A stretch of DNA of 6,031 nt from Bacillota bacterium (GTDB taxonomy: Bacteria > Bacillota > Clostridia > Oscillospirales > Butyricicoccaceae), in NCBI GenBank assembly GCA_030705725.1, contig JAUZPW010000095.1, positions 1 to 6,031 on the forward strand, written 5' to 3'. Position numbers and translations under genes: made by a program. Below, piece after piece: positions 1-5,598 of the stretch; positions within the stretch are counted from its first letter, which is position 1; every line of letters starts with the position of its first letter. Below the pieces are notes generated by a model. It made no database searches. It was given only the letters and a program-made list of their open reading frames with translations, and was not told where the DNA came from.

Positions 1-16
1 CGTATTGAGGGAGACT

Positions 17-22
17 TATAAT
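17..22 (+). promoter_or_regulatory. Probable -10 box of the tetR-MMPL operon promoter
   Basis: The hexamer TATAAT is a perfect sigma-A -10 consensus, 64 bp upstream of the GTG start of the TetR gene. With standard spacing the -35 box would lie just left of the window, so it cannot be checked. The transcription start would fall around 29-30, at the left edge of the palindrome at 30-44. No better promoter is seen before the transporter or the secreted-protein gene, so this one probably drives all three genes. The hexamer is seen directly; its use is inferred. Confidence 0.55.
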
Positions 23-29
23 TTGATTT

Positions 30-44
30 ATGACTAATAGTCAT
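30..44. promoter_or_regulatory. Perfect 15-bp palindrome, candidate TetR-family operator
   Basis: ATGACTA-A-TAGTCAT is a perfect inverted repeat with 7-bp arms around a single central base. It starts 7 bp after the TATAAT box, so it overlaps the expected transcription start. TetR-family dimers typically bind palindromes of about this size and often repress their own promoter from this position, so negative autoregulation of the whole operon is the natural inference. A run of seven T (44-50) follows. The alternative, a small terminator of an upstream gene, is less likely because the usable stem would be only about 5 AT-rich base pairs. Confidence 0.6.
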
Positions 45-85
45 TTTTTTGATTTGATACCATGCAGAAACGGATGTGACAGTCG

Positions 86-676
86 GTGAAAAAAGTCCTC
101 GAGAATAAAAGCAAAAAGATGACCAGACTGCGAGAGGCCGCTTATGAATTATTTACTTCCAACGGCATTCCCAACACCAGGATAGACGACATCGTCAAAA
201 AAGCCGGCATCGCGAAGGGTACATTCTATCTATACTGCAAAGATAAATATGATCTCGTAGATAAAGTTATACTTCGTAAAACCACGGATATTATCAACAA
301 TGCCATGAAAGCGATAGCCGAAAATCAAAACGCCCAGGATACCGATTTTCTTGAAAACGTCATAGTTTTTGCGGATTACCTGCTCGAACATTTTAAGCGG
401 GATAAAAAGCTCCTGGCTTTAATATATAAAAATTTGTCCTGGGATCTTTATGAAAAAGCTTTGACTTTTGAAGAACTGGGCACTGCGGAAAAAACGTTTA
501 TCGAGCATTTTACCAAAATCGGGGGCGACAGTGAGGTTGCAAAACAGCGTTTATTCATAATAGTATCCATGGTCGGCGCCGTTTGCTATAACTCAATAGT
601 CCTGGAAATGCCTTATCCGATCGATCTTATAAAGCCTGAGCTGTACCGTTCGGTTACAAGGATTCTGGTGCAATAA
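86..676 (+). CDS. TetR/AcrR-family transcriptional regulator
   Basis: This 196-residue protein has the normal length of a TetR-family repressor. The N-terminal DNA-binding domain spans about residues 15-60. It contains the family signature: an AAYELF helix (18-23), a TRIDDIVKKAGI turn region (31-42) and the AKGTFYLY recognition helix (43-50), followed by KDKYDLV. Residues after about 65 form the variable all-helical ligand-binding and dimerisation domain, which gives no ligand clue. The GTG at 86 is the first start after an in-frame stop at 77-79. It has only a weak Shine-Dalgarno, and ATG at 119 (Met12) also fits because the conserved domain begins just after it. The gene lies first in the operon, 22 bp before the MMPL transporter, behind a palindromic candidate operator. 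The likely role is ligand-responsive repression of the transporter and of itself. Family assignment is firm; the target is inferred. Confidence 0.93.
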   Translation: MKKVLENKSKKMTRLREAAYELFTSNGIPNTRIDDIVKKAGIAKGTFYLYCKDKYDLVDKVILRKTTDIINNAMKAIAENQNAQDTDFLENVIVFADYLLEHFKRDKKLLALIYKNLSWDLYEKALTFEELGTAEKTFIEHFTKIGGDSEVAKQRLFIIVSMVGAVCYNSIVLEMPYPIDLIKPELYRSVTRILVQ

Positions 677-698
677 TTTTTCGTAAGGGGCAAAAACA

Positions 699-2828
699 AT
701 GAAGCTGCATCTAAAAAAGCGCGGCGGCGGCAATAGTGTCGTCAATTTTATAGTTAACAAAAAAAAGAGAATTCAGGTTTTTTTCGGGATTTTATTTATC
801 CTCAGCCTTATCTGCAGCCGGTTTGTATCAATTAACTACGATCTGACCGAATATCTTCCGAATACCGTCCAGTCTAAACAGGGCATAAATATCATGAAAA
901 AGGAATTCGGTTACCCGGGTACGGCGAAGGTGATGCTGGACGACGTTTCGCTTTATGAGGCAAAGGCTTATAAAGATAAGCTTGAGGCTGTCAAAGGCGT
1001 CGATATGGTTTTATGGGCCGATACCTTTACGGAAATTTATCAGTCGAACGAGTTTATAAACGCCGATGATATAGACGCCTATTATAAAAACAGGCACGCC
1101 GTTATGGACGTGGTTTTCGACGAAGAAGACTCAAGCCCCGTAACCTCGAAGGCAATAGACGAGATGCAAAAAATCACCGGAAGCAAGGGTCATTTTATCG
1201 GCTCGGCTGTTCAGAACAAATCGCTGAACGAAAGCCTGAACAGAGAAATAAGAAACGCGACCGTTATCGGCGTGTTTATGATTATCATTATCCTGTGCCT
1301 GACTACAACTTCATGGTTCGAGCCTGTTTTGTTCCTGCTCGTCATGGGAATTGCCATCGTAATAAATAACGGCACGAATATTTTTCTCGGAAGAATTTCA
1401 TTCCTCACTTCGAGCGTGTCGGCAATTTTGCAGCTCGCGGTCGCCATGGACTACTCCATTTTCCTGATCCATTCGTTTACCAGCGAAAAGGAAGCCGGGG
1501 TTGAGCCTTCTCAGGCGATCGCAAACGCGATACGGCACTCGGCGAGTTCCATATCGGCCTGCGGAGTCGCCACCATCATCGGTTTTATAGCGCTGACGCT
1601 TATGAAGTTCTCGATAGGCTTTGATATGGGACTCGTTCTTGCAAAGGGTATTTTTGTCAGCCTTATGACGGTTCTTTTCCTAATGCCGTCGCTCATTATG
1701 AAGTTTTCCGGCATAATCGGGAAGACTGCGCACAAGCCCTTCCTCCCCTCCTTCCATAAGTTCGGGGAGTTCGTTTATAAAATACGGTTTGCCGTAATGA
1801 TTATCGTGCTTATTATCGCAATACCCTCTTACGTCGGAAAAGGCATGAATGACTTCCTCTACGGCAACGATTCCGTAGGCACAAGTGAAGGAACAAAGGT
1901 CTATGAAGACGAAAAGCTCATAAACGCACAGTTCGGCCGGAGCAATATGCTGCTGCTTATGGTGCCGAATACTTCAATGGTCAGGGAAAAGAGGCTTTCA
2001 GACGAGCTTAAAAACCTAAGTTATGTTAAAAACGTGACGTCGCTTGCAGATACCCTGCCGCAGGGCATTCCGGAAAGCATCATTCCGGACAGCGTTTTAA
2101 GCCTTCTACATACGAAAAATTACTCCAGAATGCTTGTCAACATAAAAACAAAAAACGAAAGCGCCACGGCCTTCAAATGCACGGACGAAATCCAGTCCGT
2201 TATGAAAAAGTATTACCCGGAGAATTCCTACATCGTCGGAGTAACTCCGTGTACGCAGGATATTAAAACCACAATAACGAAGGACTACGATTTTGTCGAC
2301 CTGCTTTCCCTGCTCGGAGTTGCGATTGTCGTCATGATCGTTTTCAAATCAGTGCTTATTCCGTTCCTTGTAGTAATACCGATTGAAATCGCGATTTTTA
2401 TAAACATGGTCTTTCCGTATCTCGTCGGAGAAAAAATGGTTTTTATGGGCTACATAGTGGTAAGCTGCATCCAGCTGGGGGCTACCGTGGACTATGCCAT
2501 CCTCATGACGAACAATTATCTTGACTGCCGCTCTAAAACAGACAGTAAGGGAGCCCTCATCGACGCCGTTGCATGCACTGCTCCGCCCGTTATGACCTCG
2601 GGCATGATTCTCGCAAGCGTCGGGTACATCCTGCATTTTACCTGTTCTATAAAAGCAATCGGAGATATAGGGCATCTTATAGGAAGAGGAGCGCTCTTCA
2701 GTATGACGCTTGTAATTATACTTCTCCCGGCTTTGCTGCACCTTTTCGACAGCCGTATATCAAAAAGCCGCTTACGGCAGAAGCGCATCTCAGACCGCCT
2801 GCATTCGCTAATTAAGACCGCGTCCTGA
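699..2828 (+). CDS. MMPL-family (RND superfamily) membrane transporter
   Basis: This 709-residue polytopic protein has the duplicated RND/MMPL layout. TM1 is at about 24-43, followed by a small extracytoplasmic porter domain (about 44-185) and TM2-6 (about 188-335). TM7 is at about 364-382, followed by a second porter domain (about 383-533), TM8-12 (about 534-690) and a short basic cytoplasmic tail. The two helices that carry the proton relay in MmpL3 are recognisable: AMDYSIF in TM4 (Asp251-Tyr252) and TVDYAIL in TM10 (Asp598-Tyr599). Both pairs are intact, so the pump is predicted to be driven by the proton gradient. Length is close to Bacillus YdfJ-type proteins and shorter than mycobacterial MmpLs. 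AAGGGG at 685-690 lies 8 bases before the ATG. Substrates of the family include lipids, siderophores and hydrophobic drugs; nothing here fixes which. The gene is sandwiched between its likely repressor and a secreted coiled-coil protein that may act with it. Confidence 0.92.
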   Translation: MKLHLKKRGGGNSVVNFIVNKKKRIQVFFGILFILSLICSRFVSINYDLTEYLPNTVQSKQGINIMKKEFGYPGTAKVMLDDVSLYEAKAYKDKLEAVKGVDMVLWADTFTEIYQSNEFINADDIDAYYKNRHAVMDVVFDEEDSSPVTSKAIDEMQKITGSKGHFIGSAVQNKSLNESLNREIRNATVIGVFMIIIILCLTTTSWFEPVLFLLVMGIAIVINNGTNIFLGRISFLTSSVSAILQLAVAMDYSIFLIHSFTSEKEAGVEPSQAIANAIRHSASSISACGVATIIGFIALTLMKFSIGFDMGLVLAKGIFVSLMTVLFLMPSLIMKFSGIIGKTAHKPFLPSFHKFGEFVYKIRFAVMIIVLIIAIPSYVGKGMNDFLYGNDSVGTSEGTKVYEDEKLINAQFGRSNMLLLMVPNTSMVREKRLSDELKNLSYVKNVTSLADTLPQGIPESIIPDSVLSLLHTKNYSRMLVNIKTKNESATAFKCTDEIQSVMKKYYPENSYIVGVTPCTQDIKTTITKDYDFVDLLSLLGVAIVVMIVFKSVLIPFLVVIPIEIAIFINMVFPYLVGEKMVFMGYIVVSCIQLGATVDYAILMTNNYLDCRSKTDSKGALIDAVACTAPPVMTSGMILASVGYILHFTCSIKAIGDIGHLIGRGALFSMTLVIILLPALLHLFDSRISKSRLRQKRISDRLHSLIKTAS

Positions 2829-2841
2829 AATTAATCTCATC

Positions 2842-2848
2842 AAGGAGG
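2842..2848 (+). promoter_or_regulatory. Strong ribosome binding site of the secreted protein gene
   Basis: AAGGAGG is a full Shine-Dalgarno consensus, 8 bases before the ATG at 2857. It is stronger than the sites of the TetR gene (weak) and the transporter (AAGGGG). This suggests that the exported protein is made at a higher level than the membrane pump from the same mRNA. Confidence 0.8.
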
Positions 2849-2856
2849 ATTTACAT

Positions 2857-2937
2857 ATGAAATCAATGCATAGATTTTTAGCCGGGATTCTCGCGGCGCT
2901 TACTTTGACGCCCGTCCTTTCGACCGCCGCTTCGGCG
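2857..2937 (+). other. Signal peptide of the secreted protein (residues 1-27)
   Basis: Residues 1-6 carry Lys2, His5 and Arg6. A hydrophobic core rich in Leu and Ala follows, broken by Pro19, and ends in the small-residue motif Ala25-Ser26-Ala27 before Gly28. This is a classic signal peptidase I site. There is no cysteine at the cleavage point, so it is not a lipoprotein. The mature protein would therefore act outside the cytoplasmic membrane. Confidence 0.85.
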
Positions 2938-4959
2938 GGAGAACCCGCGGCAGCCGCGGATGAAGCCGTTTATGTTAACCTCGACTATTACGGAAAAATG
3001 AATCAGGTCAATATAGTAAAAGGTTACAGCTTAAACGGCAGCGGAAAGATCACCGACTACGGCGCCTACAGCAAAGTGACGAATATGACCGATGAGACGG
3101 CGCCGTCGATAAACGGAAACTCCGTAAGCTGGAATCTGCCGCAAAAAAACGGGCGCTTTTACTTTGAATGCGCGCCGAAGAGCGGAACCGTTTCCCTGCC
3201 GTGGAGCTTTGATGTTTCTTACAAATTAAACGGCGTTCCCACAGACGCTAAAAAGCTTGCCGGAGCAAAGGGCATGGTTGAAATAGATATAAAAGCCCTT
3301 CCGAATAAAAACGCTCCGGAATACCTGAAAAACAATATGCTGCTTCAGGTCGGAACCGCCGTGAAAATGAAGGACACTCTGAGCCTCGAAGCGCCCGGCG
3401 CGGAGCTTCAGTCTTTAGGCGACTATAAGGCGGCGCTTTTCGCCGGGGTTCCGGGAGAAGAAAAAACATATACGATCCGTATCGGCACCGAAAACTTTGA
3501 AACCATGGGTGTCTTTATGCTTATGGTTCCCGGTACTCTCAGCCAGTTTAAGGATATAAAGGATATAAAAGACGCCAAGGATACGGTAAAGGATTCGCTG
3601 GATTCGATAAACAGCAGTACGAACCAGCTGCTCGGAACAATCGAAAGCATGTCCGGAGGGCTTAGTCAGGTTCAGTCCGGGCTTAATTCTCTGGACGGTG
3701 CGCGCGGTACTATGAGCGCCGCTAAGGACGGCCTTTTCAGCAGCTCCGAAAAAAGTCTCGCTGACTTACAGGCCGTGGCGGAAGAGACCGGCGAGCTTGT
3801 TCCCCATCTTCAGAACGCCCAGATAACGATCGGTGAATTCAACAACGACTTAAACGAGATTGTGAAAACCGTGGATAAGTCCGAAAAATGCCTGGACTCG
3901 ATCGACAGCTCGCTAAGCAGCGTTTATGACGACGTAAAAGACCTCCGCAGCAGCCTTGACGACCTTAGCGTTAAGTCTGCCGACAGGGATAAGCTTATGA
4001 ACAAACTCAATACCGACAATGTAAGCGCAAATGCGATTTTAACTCAGCTTAAATCGCTTCTTACCTCTATGTACGCAAGCAATGCTGATATGAGCACCGA
4101 GCTGAGCAATCTGCTGCCCACGCTCAAGTATCTAGCAAACCTTGGCGATAACAACGCTAAGCTGTTCTTGCAATTATTCCCGAAGCTGAAAAGTATGATC
4201 GATTCGTCTGATTCGCTGTTATACGGGCTTAATTCGGTGTGCGGCGAGGCAAGCGGATATTTGGACACCCTGAAGCAAACCATCGGGCTTTTGAATTCCT
4301 ATCTAGGTGAAATAGACGGAAGCGTCAGGATCACCAGCAGTATGCTGACGGAGCTGAACAGAATAAACGATTCGGCGCAGACCCTTCTTGAGCTGGGCGA
4401 CGACCTGATAGACGACATCGATGTTCTGGACGGCACCATGAATAAGTTTAACGGCGACGCCGTTGAAGCGCTAAAAGACGCTGAGACGTTATTGACCGGC
4501 ATCAAAAACGCACTGACGAGTTCCCACGCCTTTCTTTCAGCTTTTGAAGCCGCGCTTAAAAAAAGCAGCGGGAGCCTCGACGAGGGCACTAAAAAAAGCC
4601 TCGAAGGTTTAATAGGCGTTTTAGGAAAAAGCATTGACGGGATCGGCTGCACTTCGTCTATCAGGGATGCAAACAACACAATCAAGAAAACAATAGACGA
4701 TAAAATCGATAAATATGAAAACGATAACAACCTTCTCGATATGGATTCGGATGCAAGCCCGGTTTCGTTTACCTCGGCTAAGAATCCGGCTCCGGAGAGC
4801 ATCCAGGTCGTGCTGCGCACCGAAGAAATAAAGGTCGACGATAAAAAAGATGACGTTAAGGATGCCGAGACGCCCGGCCGCAGCGTAAGCGCGTTTGAGC
4901 GGCTAAAAAATATCTTCGTTGAACTTTTCAAGTCTATAGCGTCGCTTTTTTCAAACTGA
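2857..4959 (+). CDS. Exported coiled-coil protein, putative partner of the MMPL transporter
   Basis: This 700-residue protein begins with a clear Sec signal peptide: a basic start, a hydrophobic core (about 7-22) and an ASA cleavage site after Ala27. No lipobox, LPXTG motif or full membrane span is visible. Residues about 35-228 look beta-rich, opening with VYVNLDYYGKMNQVNIV. A KDI-KDI-KDA-KDT repeat (232-243) leads into a long Leu/Ser/Asp-rich helical region (about 244-630) with heptad-like spacing. This recalls the Leu-x-x-Gly repeat proteins and the extracellular part of YhgE/Pip and EsaA, but lacks their membrane helices. A conserved-looking segment (SFTSAKNPAPESIQVVLRT) near 640-655 is followed by a charged linker and an amphipathic helix (about 680-698). 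It starts 28 bp after the transporter and is last in the operon. I recognise the arrangement from other Clostridia but know no proven function. An adaptor or substrate-receiving role for the pump is inferred; a structural surface protein is the alternative. Confidence 0.8.
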   Translation: MKSMHRFLAGILAALTLTPVLSTAASAGEPAAAADEAVYVNLDYYGKMNQVNIVKGYSLNGSGKITDYGAYSKVTNMTDETAPSINGNSVSWNLPQKNGRFYFECAPKSGTVSLPWSFDVSYKLNGVPTDAKKLAGAKGMVEIDIKALPNKNAPEYLKNNMLLQVGTAVKMKDTLSLEAPGAELQSLGDYKAALFAGVPGEEKTYTIRIGTENFETMGVFMLMVPGTLSQFKDIKDIKDAKDTVKDSLDSINSSTNQLLGTIESMSGGLSQVQSGLNSLDGARGTMSAAKDGLFSSSEKSLADLQAVAEETGELVPHLQNAQITIGEFNNDLNEIVKTVDKSEKCLDSIDSSLSSVYDDVKDLRSSLDDLSVKSADRDKLMNKLNTDNVSANAILTQLKSLLTSMYASNADMSTELSNLLPTLKYLANLGDNNAKLFLQLFPKLKSMIDSSDSLLYGLNSVCGEASGYLDTLKQTIGLLNSYLGEIDGSVRITSSMLTELNRINDSAQTLLELGDDLIDDIDVLDGTMNKFNGDAVEALKDAETLLTGIKNALTSSHAFLSAFEAALKKSSGSLDEGTKKSLEGLIGVLGKSIDGIGCTSSIRDANNTIKKTIDDKIDKYENDNNLLDMDSDASPVSFTSAKNPAPESIQVVLRTEEIKVDDKKDDVKDAETPGRSVSAFERLKNIFVELFKSIASLFSN

Positions 4960-4981
4960 TTGACTTTCTTTTTTCAAATTA

Positions 4982-5020
4982 CAAGGGCGGATTGGCTGCA
5001 GCCGATCCGCCCTTGCTTTT
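4982..5020 (+). terminator. Intrinsic terminator of the TetR-MMPL-secreted protein operon
   Basis: The arms at 4982-4997 and 5000-5015 pair over 16 bp with a single G-U wobble (4993/5004). If the innermost pair opens, this leaves a TGCA tetraloop. The stem is GC-rich (AAGGGCGG with CCGCCCTT) and is followed by CTTTTAT. It begins 23 bp after the stop codon of the secreted protein. No matching U-run exists on the opposite strand, so it serves the + strand only. It cleanly separates the export cassette from the Lrp-aminotransferase unit. Confidence 0.9.
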
Positions 5021-5032
5021 ATAACCCTTTTC

Positions 5033-5046
5033 CCGCGCTTGCGCGG
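5033..5046. repeat. 14-bp GC palindrome in the intergenic region
   Basis: CCGCGC-TT-GCGCGG is a perfect inverted repeat with 6-bp arms, lying 17 bp beyond the terminator stem and 73 bp before the Lrp-type gene. It is not followed by a T-run, so it is unlikely to be a second terminator. Its right half overlaps the possible -35 box of the downstream promoter, so it could be an operator for the Lrp-type protein or another regulator. It might also be chance GC-rich dyad symmetry. The symmetry is seen directly; any function is inferred. Confidence 0.4.
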
Positions 5047-5067
5047 TATATTGATTAATGGTATTAT
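5039..5067 (+). promoter_or_regulatory. Possible promoter of the lrp-aminotransferase unit
   Basis: TTGCGC (5039-5044) and TATTAT (5062-5067) are 17 bp apart, giving a plausible sigma-A promoter with a good -10 and a mediocre -35. An alternative -35, TTGATT (5051-5056), has no well-spaced -10. The region 5047-5080 is strongly AT-rich and holds two ATTAAT hexamers (5054-5059 and 5066-5071). That is the kind of AT-rich sequence that Lrp-family proteins often bind. A promoter is expected here because a terminator lies just upstream. Confidence 0.4.
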
Positions 5068-5118
5068 TAATAAATACACACCGATAAAAGAATTCTGTAA
5101 TGAAAGGGTTTTGGTAAA

Positions 5119-5598
5119 ATGAACGAATTGCTTGAAATTTTGCAGAAAAACGCGCGCATAACCGATGAGCAGCTTGCCGTAATGACCGGCAGGACTGTTG
5201 AGGATGTCGCGGCTGAAATAAAAACGCTCCAGGAAAAAAATATTATCGCGGGCTATGCCGCGCTCGTAAACTGGGATAAAACGGACAGGGATTATGTTTC
5301 CGCGCTGATTGAGCTTAAAATAAACCCTTCAAACGGGAAAGGCTTCGACGCTGTCGCCGAAAAGATAGCAAAATATCCCGAAGTTCGCTCCCTTTATCTT
5401 ATGAGCGGCGCATTCGACCTTGCCGTTTTTGTAGAAGGCAAAAGCCTCAAGGAAGTTGCTATGTTTGTATCCGAGAAGATTGCCCAAACGGAAGAAGTTC
5501 TCTCCACAGCCACTCATTTTATGCTTAAAACATATAAATCGGCGGGCATAACCTTTGAGAGCAGGAAAAAAGACGACCGCGAGGTGATTACCCTGTGA
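5119..5598 (+). CDS. Lrp/AsnC-family transcriptional regulator
   Basis: This 159-residue protein has the two-domain Lrp layout. The N-terminal winged-helix part spans about residues 1-50: LLEILQKNARI, then EQLAVMTGRTVEDVAAEIKTLQ, then NIIAGY. It is joined to a C-terminal RAM (ligand-sensing, oligomerising) domain at about 58-140, with the typical YPEVRSLYLMSGAFDLAVFVEG segment. The start is a few residues shorter than in classic Lrp. The presumed recognition helix (about 26-38) is acidic and lacks the usual arginines, which suggests a divergent subfamily. From memory, closely similar proteins sit before aminotransferases in many Clostridia. AAAGGG (5103-5108) lies 10 bases before the ATG. The stop overlaps the next start by 4 bp. 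The likely role is control of the linked aminotransferase, and perhaps its own gene, in response to an amino acid. Family assignment is firm; ligand and targets are unknown. Confidence 0.93.
   Translation: MNELLEILQKNARITDEQLAVMTGRTVEDVAAEIKTLQEKNIIAGYAALVNWDKTDRDYVSALIELKINPSNGKGFDAVAEKIAKYPEVRSLYLMSGAFDLAVFVEGKSLKEVAMFVSEKIAQTEEVLSTATHFMLKTYKSAGITFESRKKDDREVITL
5581..5588 (+). promoter_or_regulatory. Extended ribosome binding site of the aminotransferase gene
   Basis: GAGGTGAT is an uninterrupted 8-base match to the 16S anti-Shine-Dalgarno complement. It lies inside the last codons of the Lrp-type gene, 6 bases before the GTG at 5595. It decides the choice of the GTG start, which has no nearby in-frame ATG, and supports translational coupling. 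Confidence 0.8.

Noticed and set aside
30..50. Palindrome plus seven-T run read as a terminator of an upstream gene
   Set aside because: As RNA only about five AT-rich base pairs would form, and it lies just after a consensus -10 box, which fits an operator better. It cannot be fully excluded without the sequence to the left.
62..79. Tiny ATG-initiated frame of five codons just before the TetR gene, considered as a leader peptide
   Set aside because: It has no convincing Shine-Dalgarno, no regulatory codon run and no attenuator hairpin nearby.
1211..1735. Short antisense frames over the TM2-TM6 coding region of the transporter
   Set aside because: No recognisable product, and fully covered by the transporter frame with its conserved Asp-Tyr motif.
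2349..2815. Antisense and alternative-frame open frames over the 3' end of the transporter gene
   Set aside because: They lie inside the transporter's TM8-12 coding region, have no domain features, and are shadows of a strongly supported gene.
4299..4931. Long antisense open frame (about 210 codons) opposite the secreted protein gene
   Set aside because: It is Ser- and Leu-rich in the way expected from reading a Ser/Asp/Leu coiled-coil gene backwards. It shows no family motif, and the + strand frame there is continuous and clearly coding.
5033..5050. Second intrinsic terminator at the GC palindrome
   Set aside because: The stem is short and is followed by TATATTG rather than a T-run, and a strong terminator already lies just upstream.
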